From NCBI GenBank assembly GCA_902705865.1, contig CACSIO010000012.1:124001-188000 (forward strand): a stretch of 64,000 nt of DNA. The letters run 5' to 3'. The translations under genes were made by a program, and so were the position numbers. Shown in pieces: positions 8,728 through 17,299 of this stretch; position 1 is the stretch's first letter; the number at the start of each line of letters is the position of its first letter. Origin of the DNA: BD1-7 clade bacterium (GTDB lineage: Bacteria > Pseudomonadota > Gammaproteobacteria > Pseudomonadales > DT-91). The notes under the pieces are model-generated. The model saw nothing but the letters and a program-made list of their open reading frames with translations. It was not told where the DNA came from and made no database searches.

Positions 8728-10403
8728 GTGGGCTGCCTTGTGTTCATGTATTGGCCGTTTCTTGGTTTGGAGCCATAACGTTCTGTTTTTCGCAAGGCAA
8801 TGGGTATAAGGGCTAGCAGCAGAATATAGCCGATGCTACCACCGGAATTTTTTGATGTTTTCTTGGTCGATTTTTTATCCTTCTTGATGCTAATCGGGTG
8901 AGAGACTGACGCCCGTTGTAGCATCAGGTGTCGATCAGCTTCTGGTGCTTTGTCTCCCTTTCGGAAGAGCCAGGTTAATCGATGTGTACCTTCAGGGATA
9001 TCCAGAGATACTCGTTGCCAGTTGTCGTTAGTCGGGGGTTCGATATCCAGTGCGCGCCCGTCAAGTAAGATGGACGCGGTATCATCGTGTTCATCTGATA
9101 GGCGCCATTCAAAAGACACTTTTCCTGGCCCCTTTACCATGGTCAGTAGCGGGCTGACATCGGTTGTTTCGTTGCGGGCACTGCGCACAGAAACTTGGTC
9201 TTCACCATCACGCCATTCAACTGGCGGCTCTGCACTGGTGTAAAACGTCAGATCCTGATCGCTGATACGTGTATTGAAGGTCTGCTTGACCAGTACTTCG
9301 CCCCGAATACGTGTGCGCATCACATCTTTTTGATCGGTTGCTGTGCTTTCAATCACATCGTTGAAGCGGCCAGCATGGTGCCCTGTAAGAGCAATATCGA
9401 CCTGACATTTTCCGTTGGAATCGAGTGAAATGCTCGAGCAGTCGTCTTTTTCTATCGCGATAGTTAAGCCGCTCAAGGTTTTAGGCGTTAGCGTTGTCAC
9501 TGTTTGTGCTTGTGAAGAATTGTTGTAAATCGAAATCGACTGATTGACGGCAATGTCTTCGGGAATGTAGCCGACATCCAGCCAGGTATCTTGAGACAAG
9601 TGTTGTTGATGCTGATTTAACCAGCCGTCGAAGCTTGCGACGCGGGCATAGACGCCGTATTGATTCGAGCCAGCGCATTCGACACCCCAACTCACGACGC
9701 CAGCCTGCTTCCATGTTCCATTTTGCTGTACCATTAATGGGCCGCCGCTATCGCCATAGCAGCTGTCTTTGCCACCTTCCGGTGGGCCGGCGCAGATCAT
9801 GGTGTCTGATAGTTCGCCATCACCTCCATTGCGTGCTTGTTCACAAGTATCTCTGCTGACAAAAGGCACACTGACCTGCTGTAAAACTGTGGGTGATTCC
9901 CGGTCTGTCTCCGAACGTTGCCCCCAGCCAATCACTGACAGCGTTGTGTCGGGTACAACACGCGCCATATCAACGTTATCGATGGGAGAAATAGATGTTG
10001 CATCGCTGGTTGATGCCAGTTCAAGCAAGGCAATATCCCGATCGAGCGTGTCGGTATTGTAGTTGGGGTGTAGCAGAACACGTTTGACCCGGTGGAGCTG
10101 GCCACTGGCACTTGTCTGGCTTAAGTCATGGCCACTAATTCGCACTTCAAGTTGTTCTGGGTTAGTCGTTTTTGTGAGGCAGTGTGATGCGGTTAGTACC
10201 CAGCGATTGGCGATCAAACTACCACCACAACTATGGCCGTCGTCGGCACGTTCGCTGTTGGCGTCCTGCAGTGAAACCATCCACGGCCATTCACCTTGAT
10301 TGACATCACTGCCGCCGACGATACGTTGTTTGCCGCCTTCTGCTGAAGCGGTAGCGGCAAACGCGCAGAAAATCAGGCCGGCTGTCGTTCGGTATGGAGT
10401 CAT
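8724..10403 (-). CDS. Trypsin-like serine protease with GlyGly-CTERM sorting signal (VesB-like)
   Basis: The protein has 559 residues. A signal peptide (1-~21) is followed by a minimal propeptide ending KQR and then IVGG (28-31), the usual S1 activation site. The catalytic triad is His74 (LTASHC), Asp123 (DRDIALLEL) and Ser219 (CYGDSGGP). Asp213 at the base of the S1 pocket predicts cleavage after Lys/Arg. Residues ~275-500 form beta-sandwich domains. The C-terminus has a Lys/Ser linker, then SGGSIGYILLLALIPIALRK at ~520-539. That is a GlyGly-CTERM tail, normally processed by rhombosortase and found on type II secreted proteases such as Vibrio cholerae VesB. The tail continues about 20 residues further than usual. 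It is the first gene of a four-gene coupled operon, with start after AAAAGGG. Confidence 0.93.
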   Translation of the reverse strand: MTPYRTTAGLIFCAFAATASAEGGKQRIVGGSDVNQGEWPWMVSLQDANSERADDGHSCGGSLIANRWVLTASHCLTKTTNPEQLEVRISGHDLSQTSASGQLHRVKRVLLHPNYNTDTLDRDIALLELASTSDATSISPIDNVDMARVVPDTTLSVIGWGQRSETDRESPTVLQQVSVPFVSRDTCEQARNGGDGELSDTMICAGPPEGGKDSCYGDSGGPLMVQQNGTWKQAGVVSWGVECAGSNQYGVYARVASFDGWLNQHQQHLSQDTWLDVGYIPEDIAVNQSISIYNNSSQAQTVTTLTPKTLSGLTIAIEKDDCSSISLDSNGKCQVDIALTGHHAGRFNDVIESTATDQKDVMRTRIRGEVLVKQTFNTRISDQDLTFYTSAEPPVEWRDGEDQVSVRSARNETTDVSPLLTMVKGPGKVSFEWRLSDEHDDTASILLDGRALDIEPPTNDNWQRVSLDIPEGTHRLTWLFRKGDKAPEADRHLMLQRASVSHPISIKKDKKSTKKTSKNSGGSIGYILLLALIPIALRKTERYGSKPRNGQYMNTRQPT

Positions 10404-10480
10404 GACGGATCCCTTTTATTGTTGTTATTCGAGTCACCGATATTCCATCATGAGATGCTGAGTTTGGGTGAATAGATTCG

Positions 10481-10494
10481 TGTAACAGAATGTA
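10481..10494 (-). promoter_or_regulatory. RstA-box-like site upstream of the protease operon
   Basis: The minus strand reads TACATTCTGTTACA. The known E. coli RstA box is TACATNTNGTTACA, so 13 of 14 positions fit. It lies 78-91 bp upstream of the protease ATG, a normal distance for an OmpR-family activator. The operon encodes an RstA-like regulator, so autoregulation is likely but inferred. Confidence 0.55.
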
Positions 10495-10665
10495 TCGCTG
10501 CGCAGGGTGATTTAGCTGATCGTGAGTGGTGCGTGTTAGGGTTTTTCAAGTCGCCATAAAATTGATAACGAAGTCATAACACTGCGTCACAATACTGGGA
10601 ATATGACCTTGATGTGGGTAGTATCGACGCATCGAACCGGCCACTAAAAATACGCAGGAACGCGC

Positions 10666-12600
10666 ATGACAATAAAAATAACCGGGCGTCGTGCAGGGTT
10701 GTTGACTCTGACTATCGCATCATTGCTGAGCCTGACGGCCTGCTTTCCAAAAATACCAAGCTTCGCAGCATGTCCTGTTACTCGTGGTGGTGACCTAGAT
10801 TTGCATGTGCCAGGTGCCAATGGTGGCGATCTAGCGTGGGCATCTTGGGGCGGTGATTTAGCAAATACGCACCATGCTGCGGGTGAAACGTTGATCAGCC
10901 CAGCCAATGTTGAAGATTTGGAGGTCAAATGGATCTCTCACGTGAGCGGCTCGGTGTCTGCGACGCCAACAGTCACCGACGGTACGCTATATATCACCGA
11001 CTGGGGAACGGGGGCCTCCATTGATGCCAATGCTAAAGGCGGCAAGGTGTTTGCGATTGACGCTAACGATGGCAGTCAGCTCTGGTCTCAATCTGTACGA
11101 CGTCTAAACAACGACAGCTTGAACAATGTATCGCGCTCTTCACCCGCGATTTTTGAAGATCTTGTGATTATTGCGGATGTTCAGAATCCTGCACCGATTA
11201 CCGTATTCCCTTCGTTAATCGATCGCGCTAGGCGTTTTTTGTTCGGGTTCGATGATTTGTGTGGCGGTTATGTTTATGCACTGCACCGTGCTAGTGGTGA
11301 CTTGGTTTGGAGCCGTAAGATTGGCACTAAACTGTATGATCAAATTTCTCAGTCGCCGGTGGTTTATAACGATAAAGTGCTGGTAGGTGTCTCCTCACAC
11401 GAATCAACGTATGCACGTTCCGAGAAAATTCCCTGCTGTACCTTTCGTGGCAGCTTCGTTGCATTAGATGCCCACACTGGTGAGATCGAATGGCGAACTT
11501 ACATGATTGATGATGAAGACGATCGGGATCAGTTTTCTGGTGCGGCAGTTTGGGGCGGTGCGCCGACTATTGATGTTGCTCGGAACAGTGTCTACTTACC
11601 TACCGGCAATAACTATTGGGTGCCTCAATCGGTGCAACAATGTTTGGTTTCTGCTGTTGGCGACGAATTGGCAACTCAAGCATGCCTTGCCGTTGTTCCT
11701 CGTAATTTTGTTGATTCAATAGTGGCATTGGATATTGATACCGGTGCGGTTAAATGGGCAACATCGTCACAAACGTATGATGCTTGGACGACTGCCTGTG
11801 ATTTTGAAACGTTATTCCCGCTGTTGGCGTTTTCTAGTTCAAGCAAAAATTGCCCGAACCCGAAAGGCCCGGACAGTGATTTTGCACAGCCACCGGTGTT
11901 GGTAGCCATCGACGTGGGTGCCGGGGTGATGGAAGACCGCTTATTTGCCGGCAATAAGGCCGGTGAGTACTTCGCATTAAACCCGGATACCGGCGCGATT
12001 ATCTGGCGTAAACATATTGGCCCTGCTGGGTTGATTGGTGGCATGCAGTTCGGATCAGCATCAGATGGTCAGCGTGTGTATTTGCAGAATACTAATTTCG
12101 ATCATCGGCCATACACCTTGGCAGCAGGCAGCTTGGCTGGCACCACGATTCGCTCCGGATTCTGGACGGCACTTGACCCGGTAACTGGCGATATTTTGTG
12201 GCAAACCCCAGTACCTAACTATGATGCGCCGATCCGTGGTGGCGGCACTGTGGTTACTGGCGGTGGCGAAATTGGCCCTGATGGAGCTTCTGCAGGTGGG
12301 CAAACCGTCTACACCTCTGGCATGGTTCATCCGGTCTGGGGTATTGGTTTGGGCGAAGGCTTTTTTAACTGGCCTATGGGCGGGTTAACGGTTGCTAATG
12401 GTGTCGTGTTTGCTGGCGTTGCCGACTTGCAAGGCACTATGGTTGCAATGGATGCCAGTACGGGAACGATTCGTTGGATGTTCCAAACGGGGCAGTCGAT
12501 CGTCAGCACTCCGTCCGTCGTTGATGGCCGAGTGTATTGGGGCAGTGGCTATAAAACCGGTACCGATGGTGATCGCGTGTATAGTTTCGGGCTGCCGTAA
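10666..12600 (+). CDS. Quinoprotein-type beta-propeller lipoprotein (PVA-dehydrogenase-like)
   Basis: The protein has 644 residues. The lipoprotein signal ends LTAC (Cys26). The mature part is a PQQ-type eight-bladed propeller: WASWGGDLANTHH opens it, and blades carry tryptophan-docking repeats such as GKVFAIDANDG-QLWS, GYVYALHRASGDLVW, FVALDAHTGEIEWR and MVAMDASTGTIRWMF. A vicinal cysteine pair (IPCCTFRG) lies at the place where quinoprotein alcohol dehydrogenases form a Cys-Cys ring beside PQQ. This favours a real dehydrogenase over a BamB-like scaffold. The nearest resemblance is to polyvinyl-alcohol dehydrogenase, but no cytochrome c domain is present, so an external electron acceptor would be needed. 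Substrate unknown. It is divergent from the protease operon. Confidence 0.83.
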   Translation: MTIKITGRRAGLLTLTIASLLSLTACFPKIPSFAACPVTRGGDLDLHVPGANGGDLAWASWGGDLANTHHAAGETLISPANVEDLEVKWISHVSGSVSATPTVTDGTLYITDWGTGASIDANAKGGKVFAIDANDGSQLWSQSVRRLNNDSLNNVSRSSPAIFEDLVIIADVQNPAPITVFPSLIDRARRFLFGFDDLCGGYVYALHRASGDLVWSRKIGTKLYDQISQSPVVYNDKVLVGVSSHESTYARSEKIPCCTFRGSFVALDAHTGEIEWRTYMIDDEDDRDQFSGAAVWGGAPTIDVARNSVYLPTGNNYWVPQSVQQCLVSAVGDELATQACLAVVPRNFVDSIVALDIDTGAVKWATSSQTYDAWTTACDFETLFPLLAFSSSSKNCPNPKGPDSDFAQPPVLVAIDVGAGVMEDRLFAGNKAGEYFALNPDTGAIIWRKHIGPAGLIGGMQFGSASDGQRVYLQNTNFDHRPYTLAAGSLAGTTIRSGFWTALDPVTGDILWQTPVPNYDAPIRGGGTVVTGGGEIGPDGASAGGQTVYTSGMVHPVWGIGLGEGFFNWPMGGLTVANGVVFAGVADLQGTMVAMDASTGTIRWMFQTGQSIVSTPSVVDGRVYWGSGYKTGTDGDRVYSFGLP

Positions 12601-12807
12601 CGGTAGGGTAAAGTACGGTGTCTAGATGAGGCCTCTATCAATACACATCGAGACGACATGGTTATGTCGACGTGTGTGGCTTGTAGAGGCTGTAATCAGG
12701 CTTAACTGGCGTAATTCGGTCGTTGCCTAGCAAATCCTTATTTGCTCGCATAAAATACATTACTTAACTCATAAAACAGCAACAGTTGCACCTGCCCGGT
12801 AATTCTT

Positions 12808-14292
12808 ATGTTCGAAAGGATGGCTACATCTATTCCTGCGCGATTTGGTATTTTTGCCATTTTTGCTTTCACCCTTGTGAGTGTCGTTAGCTGCTATATG
12901 CTGCAAGGCGATATCATTGAAACCTATTATTTCGGGCGCGACTTTGCGTTATTTTACCCCAAACATCCGCCGGTCACTTTTTGGTTTGCTGGGGCACTGC
13001 TGAGAGTATTGCCTAATGAGGCTTTGTTAATCGTTTCACCGATAATCACTTATGCCGGATATGTGTTTATCGCCTATCTTGGCTGGAAGTTTTCTGAATA
13101 CTATTTGACTGATCTTCGATCGAGAGCGCTGGTTGTTGTCTCAATCTGCTTGGCGCTATTCTCTAAGCAAATCTGGTTTACGCCTGATTTAATGGCGATT
13201 GTTTTATCGTCATTAATGCTTTGGTATTTCTATCTGGCCATCAAGAAGGATCAACTTACGCATTGGTTGTTGTTCGCCCTTTGCGCGCTGTTGTTCTTTT
13301 TTAGTAAGTATCAGGCCATTATCAGTTTTATCGCGCTTTTTGCGACCATGGTATTAACGGAACAAGGACGGTCACGTTTTCGTTCTCCGCGCTTTTGGGC
13401 CATTGTTGTGTTGTGTGCGGCGGTACTTATTCCCTATTTGATTTACATGTTTACGCGAGACGTAAGCTCATTAGATTACGCACAAAATACGGCCAAGAAA
13501 TTTAAGGATTTTAGTGTGACCAAGGGTCTGGTTACGCCGCTGTCAGTGGCATTTTTGCCGGTGCTTCTAGCGTTGGTGTTCTTTTCTAAAGATAAAATCA
13601 AACAAGGCTTCTGCGCGTATAAGCAGGAAGCAAAAAAAGGGTCCTTCGATACCGTATTTTTGTTGATTAACAGCTTCGGGTTTTTGTTCATCTGGGGCAT
13701 ATTTTGTGCCGTGTTCAATCATAAGCTGCAAACGCGTTTTACGATTCAGAACATCATTCCCTTTACGATACTCTTCTTTTTGATCTTTCAAACGTCTATT
13801 ACAGCGATCAAAGACAAGCATCTGAAAGTCACACTAACGGTATTAATTTCGGTCGCATTTATCGTCTTTGCAGCAAAAACCATCAAACTGAATCGATGGA
13901 CTCAGGTTGAGCAGCGAGAACAAGCGTACGAACAAATCAAGAAGGAAATACCGCAATCGATTGATTACATCGTGTCTAACAATCGTAGTTATGACACCGA
14001 TACTTTATACGTTGCCTTCGATGAGAAGCCCCGCGTACGTATTTTTTCTTACATCGCTGAAGACACTGTTTACGACGAAGTAGAAGGCAAAACAGTTATC
14101 TTGTTGTGGAAAGGAGACAAAGATCCTAAATGGGTTGCGCGCTTTAAAGCGCGTTATCCGGCATTGAGCACGGTGCACCGTATCTCATTGAAAGGAGAGA
14201 AAGGCAACCTGCTGGGTGTTATTCCAGTCAAGAGCAAAACGTTTGTTGTTAGCTATGCCTATATAACATCGGATAAATCCGACAAACAGTAG
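12808..14292 (+). CDS. GT-C membrane glycosyltransferase (ArnT/PMT-like)
   Basis: The protein has 494 residues and about ten membrane helices. The first extracytoplasmic loop has an acidic residue followed by FYPKHPPVTFWF, matching the D-x(n)-HPP pattern of GT39/GT83 enzymes such as ArnT that use lipid-linked sugars. The C-terminal ~120 residues are soluble and periplasmic, as in the family. It is followed after about 330 bp by a GtrB-like and a GtrA-like gene on the same strand. These supply and flip undecaprenyl-phosphate sugar, so this protein is the likely third component that transfers the sugar to an envelope acceptor. The acceptor cannot be read from the sequence. Confidence 0.85.
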   Translation: MFERMATSIPARFGIFAIFAFTLVSVVSCYMLQGDIIETYYFGRDFALFYPKHPPVTFWFAGALLRVLPNEALLIVSPIITYAGYVFIAYLGWKFSEYYLTDLRSRALVVVSICLALFSKQIWFTPDLMAIVLSSLMLWYFYLAIKKDQLTHWLLFALCALLFFFSKYQAIISFIALFATMVLTEQGRSRFRSPRFWAIVVLCAAVLIPYLIYMFTRDVSSLDYAQNTAKKFKDFSVTKGLVTPLSVAFLPVLLALVFFSKDKIKQGFCAYKQEAKKGSFDTVFLLINSFGFLFIWGIFCAVFNHKLQTRFTIQNIIPFTILFFLIFQTSITAIKDKHLKVTLTVLISVAFIVFAAKTIKLNRWTQVEQREQAYEQIKKEIPQSIDYIVSNNRSYDTDTLYVAFDEKPRVRIFSYIAEDTVYDEVEGKTVILLWKGDKDPKWVARFKARYPALSTVHRISLKGEKGNLLGVIPVKSKTFVVSYAYITSDKSDKQ

Positions 14293-14623
14293 GGTTGTAA
14301 GCCGCGGCAATGTGTTCTGCTGGGCAGCGCACTGGGCGCTATCATGATGCTGCGTGATAGCACGCGGCAGCTCCTCCGATTAATCGTTTTTGCACATCTG
14401 GGCCGGAATATGACTTCCGGGCCTTTCGCTTTGACAAATTATTCAACGGAATGATTCGTCAAAGACGGTGTCTTCAAACCCATAGAGCAAGCGTTGTTGT
14501 TATCGCTTGAAGTCGATCCGAAAAACCAACCTGAATCGCTAACCGTATCGTTTTGGTGCGTTTGCAGCCGAGTAGCAATAGGCTATGATGCGGCCATTCG
14601 AATGCGATAATAGACAGATATTT
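14293..14623. other. Gap inside the glycosylation cassette with hairpins
   Basis: No gene is seen. Two hairpin-forming stretches lie here, at about 14349-14371 and 14400-14424, followed by a short pyrimidine-rich run. The GT-C gene may therefore end its transcript here and the gtrB-gtrA pair may start its own. Confidence 0.4.
14400..14424 (+). terminator. Possible terminator after the GT-C gene
   Basis: GGCCGGAA and TTCCGGGCC pair with one bulge around a 6-nt loop, followed by TTTCGCTTT. It lies about 110 bp past the stop codon at 14292. The tail is not a pure T run. Confidence 0.45.
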
Positions 14624-15586
14624 ATGAATGCAATTGAACTAAGTATTGTGACTCCCATGTTTAACGAGGAGTCGATGATTGATATCTTTTTTGAGCGAGT
14701 TACTGCGTGTCTTGAACCCGTCACAGATAACTATGAAATTATCTGCGTAAACGATGGTAGTAGTGATACTACATGGCAGAGACTGGTTAAACATGCCGAA
14801 CAAAATCCGCGTATTAAAGCGGTCAATTTATCGCGTAACTTTGGTAAAGAAGCCGCGTTAACTGCGGGCCTTGATATGGCGTCCGGTATGGCTGCGATTC
14901 CGTTTGATGCAGATTTGCAAGACCCGCCAGAATTGATCGCCGAGATGGTTGAGCAGTGGCGAAAGGGTTTCGATGTTGTATTGGCCAAACGCGTGGATCG
15001 AAGCGCCGATAGCTTGTTGAAACGATCAACGTCATCAGTGTTTTATAAGGTTATCGATAAATTTTCAGATACGCGCATTCCTGAAAATGTAGGAGACTTC
15101 CGCCTGCTTGATCGTAAAGTGCTTGAATGCTTGAAGTTGTTTCCTGAAAAAAGCCGTTTTATGAAAGGCATTTTTGCATCACTCGGATTCAACGAGTGTG
15201 TAGTTGAGTACGCACGGCCGGAACGGGCTGCCGGCGAAACCAAATGGAACTATGTGCGTTTGTATGGGTTAGCAGTTGAAGGATTTGTTTCCTTTACCTC
15301 TTTGCCCTTGAAAGTTTGGTCATACATCGGTGTGTCTACGGCTTTCGGTGCGTTTGCTTTCGGCTTGTATATGATTGTGCGCACGCTGGTCTCAGGCGTT
15401 GATGTGCCCGGATATGCATCTCTCATGGTCGTGGTGCTTTTCATGTCAGGTTTGATTCTAACCAGCTTGGGCATGATCGGAGAGTATCTGGCACGCGTGT
15501 TTATTGAGGTGAAACAGAGACCAATATATCTGGTGATGGATACTGTGGGTTTCGATGACGAGAAAAAGGCGCATCAGGGTGGTTGA
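14624..15586 (+). CDS. GtrB/DPM1-like family 2 glycosyltransferase
   Basis: The protein has 320 residues from ATG 14624. An in-frame ATG at 14585 would add 13 residues unlike the family, which normally begins just before the SIVTPMFNEE strand. The GT-A domain carries VNDGSSD, FDADLQDPPE (DxD region) and NVGDFRLLD. Two C-terminal membrane helices (~225-300) anchor it. Members transfer a hexose from a nucleotide sugar to undecaprenyl phosphate on the cytoplasmic face. The next gene, a GtrA-like flippase, overlaps it by 32 bp, so the two are co-expressed. The GT-C gene just upstream completes the usual three-component envelope glycosylation set. Confidence 0.93.
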   Translation: MNAIELSIVTPMFNEESMIDIFFERVTACLEPVTDNYEIICVNDGSSDTTWQRLVKHAEQNPRIKAVNLSRNFGKEAALTAGLDMASGMAAIPFDADLQDPPELIAEMVEQWRKGFDVVLAKRVDRSADSLLKRSTSSVFYKVIDKFSDTRIPENVGDFRLLDRKVLECLKLFPEKSRFMKGIFASLGFNECVVEYARPERAAGETKWNYVRLYGLAVEGFVSFTSLPLKVWSYIGVSTAFGAFAFGLYMIVRTLVSGVDVPGYASLMVVVLFMSGLILTSLGMIGEYLARVFIEVKQRPIYLVMDTVGFDDEKKAHQGG

Positions 15587-15995
15587 TCAAGCCGTAAATT
15601 TGGTGAAAAAACTTACCACCTACCCATTGGTTCGTTTTGCGCTTGTCGGCGGTGTTGCGACGGTTGTGCATGTAAGTATCTACTCGCTGCTGTTTATTGT
15701 CTTTTCGGTACACGCGCAGATTGCCAATGGAACCGCTTGGGTATTTGCGGCTGCCTATTCTTATGCCGGGCAACGTTTCTGGACGTTTCAGCACGTGAGT
15801 GTCGAAAACGAATCGTTGGCATTTATGCGGTTCATTGTGAGCTCGTTGATTTCACTCGCGAGCAATGCAGCATTTGCGCAAGTGTTTACTTATCAATACC
15901 CCAATACCTACCTAGCTATTGCGGGCATGGCTTTTGTAACGCCGATACTGACATTTTTGTTGATGAAGTACTGGGCTTTTAAACGGGTCGATTGA
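15555..15995 (+). CDS. GtrA-family membrane protein (putative lipid-linked sugar flippase)
   Basis: The protein has 146 residues and four predicted membrane helices. FALVGGVATVVHVSIY and the SYAGQRFWTFQH signature are characteristic of GtrA. The family is thought to move undecaprenyl-phosphate-linked sugars across the inner membrane. It starts inside the last 32 bp of the GtrB-like gene, so translation is probably coupled. It ends the cassette. Confidence 0.92.
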   Translation: MTRKRRIRVVDQAVNLVKKLTTYPLVRFALVGGVATVVHVSIYSLLFIVFSVHAQIANGTAWVFAAAYSYAGQRFWTFQHVSVENESLAFMRFIVSSLISLASNAAFAQVFTYQYPNTYLAIAGMAFVTPILTFLLMKYWAFKRVD

Positions 15996-16149
15996 TTGCT
16001 TTTATTGAGGGGCCGATGCTAAACAGGGAGAGGGTTTCTTAAGTGGCGCCGTTGGGCAGCAGAACATCACAACGATGTGAAGGGGTTGAGCGATTACAAG
16101 ACGAGTAATCGCATCATCACGTGCGCTTAAAACGTTTATTGGTTACACG

Positions 16150-16542
16150 TTAAAACTCAAAATTCGAAAAAGCTTCTTGCAGGTCGTCTTTGACTTCACT
16201 TGGGCTCATGATCCACACGTCATCATCCCCGTTTGGAAACACAACAATGTCCAAGCCATCACGCTCTAACCCGGGTACCCATTTTGCGAAGAATTCCGGT
16301 ACTGTAATACTCTTAGGTTTCAGTGTTTCTTCATTACCGTTGCAATAGGGCGTAGTAAAGTCTGCATGTGGCCAAACCGGTAAAAACTCGTTATCCAAGT
16401 CATCAGAATGGATTTTCAGAAACTCGTTGTTGTCATTCACGAGAATCCATAGGTCGCGCTCATCGGCCACCATAGAGAGAAAAATCTCGTATCGATCTTC
16501 GCAGCTCATAGCGAGGATTTCGTCAAAACTCTGTTCTGTCAT
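16150..16542 (-). CDS. DUF2750 family protein
   Basis: The protein has 130 residues from ATG 16542, preceded by GGAG at good spacing; a longer frame to 16602 adds 20 unrelated residues. It is soluble and acidic. The pattern DRYEIFLSMVADERDLWIL, then VWPH, PEFFAKWVPGLERDGLDIVVFPNGDDDVW matches DUF2750, a small cytoplasmic family of unknown function in Gammaproteobacteria. The yacL-like gene lies about 90 bp upstream on the same strand and may be cotranscribed. Confidence 0.82.
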   Translation of the reverse strand: MTEQSFDEILAMSCEDRYEIFLSMVADERDLWILVNDNNEFLKIHSDDLDNEFLPVWPHADFTTPYCNGNEETLKPKSITVPEFFAKWVPGLERDGLDIVVFPNGDDDVWIMSPSEVKDDLQEAFSNFEF

Positions 16543-16635
16543 TATAAGTTTGCTCCGGTTGTCTTGCCTGACAGCATCGCCTTTGTGGTTTGGGCGGCTC
16601 ATATAGTTTGCGCCAGTGTCAGAGCGGCAAGGGTA

Positions 16636-17004
16636 TCAGAGTGAGGCAATAAATGCTTGCCAGGATCCCAGCATCGCAATGAAATCATCTAGGCCACATT
16701 CGGTCTGTTGTTCGTCGTCAAATACCGACATATCTTCGGCATTGCTGTCGTCGAAGCTTGCATGCTCGACAGTAGAGGCTTGCAGGCGCACTTCATCGTG
16801 ATCCATAAACAGCTCAAAACCGGCATATTCATCACAGTATTGGCTGCGAGTGCGTGAAAGCAGTTCGTTCGCCAGCACGATGATCTGATCAATATTGTGT
16901 GGTGCGCGCATGCAAGACACCAGCCAGTCGCCGATGACCTCATGACCCATTGAAAACTCGGTTTGGATTTCTCCAAATGCATCGCGTGTGAAGGTGTATT
17001 CCAC
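16636..17004 (-). CDS. UPF0231 (YacL-like) protein
   Basis: The protein has 122 residues. The opening MEYTFTRDAFGEIQTEFSMG, then HEVIGDWL, the DEVRLQAST segment and the ending CGLDDFIAMLGSWQAF match E. coli YacL (UPF0231). It is cytoplasmic and acidic. The molecular role is not established. It is restricted mainly to Gammaproteobacteria, which supports the assignment of this window to that class. Confidence 0.9.
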   Translation of the reverse strand: MEYTFTRDAFGEIQTEFSMGHEVIGDWLVSCMRAPHNIDQIIVLANELLSRTRSQYCDEYAGFELFMDHDEVRLQASTVEHASFDDSNAEDMSVFDDEQQTECGLDDFIAMLGSWQAFIASL

Positions 17005-17223
17005 TGATTGTTCTCATTATTTTTGCAAGGCCGCGCATTATAGAGGCGTATGTTCATTGCAGAAAGAGTCTGGTTAGACACTTTTAATTACGGCGGTCGT
17101 TCATCGTGGCGTTACTGTGGTTTGTATTGGCAGTGCTTGTAAGTGGCTATCGTGTGCGGGTATCGGGATTGGGCGAGACCATTGCCTCTGCCGTTGTTTT
17201 TGGTTGATATCCTATTTGCCGGG

Positions 17224-17275
17224 TTGACAGGACTTGATATCGTGTTGATAATTTCATTCGAACTATATTCGAATG
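17224..17275 (+). promoter_or_regulatory. Promoter and operator of the tetR-RND operon
   Basis: TTGACA (17224-17229) and GATAAT (17247-17252) are separated by exactly 17 bp, an almost ideal sigma-70 promoter. Three bases downstream lies a perfect inverted repeat, CATTCGAA-CTATA-TTCGAATG (17255-17275), which covers the expected transcription start. This is the usual layout for TetR autorepression. Confidence 0.85.
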
Positions 17276-17299
17276 CGTTTCAAATTAGAGTGAAACCTT

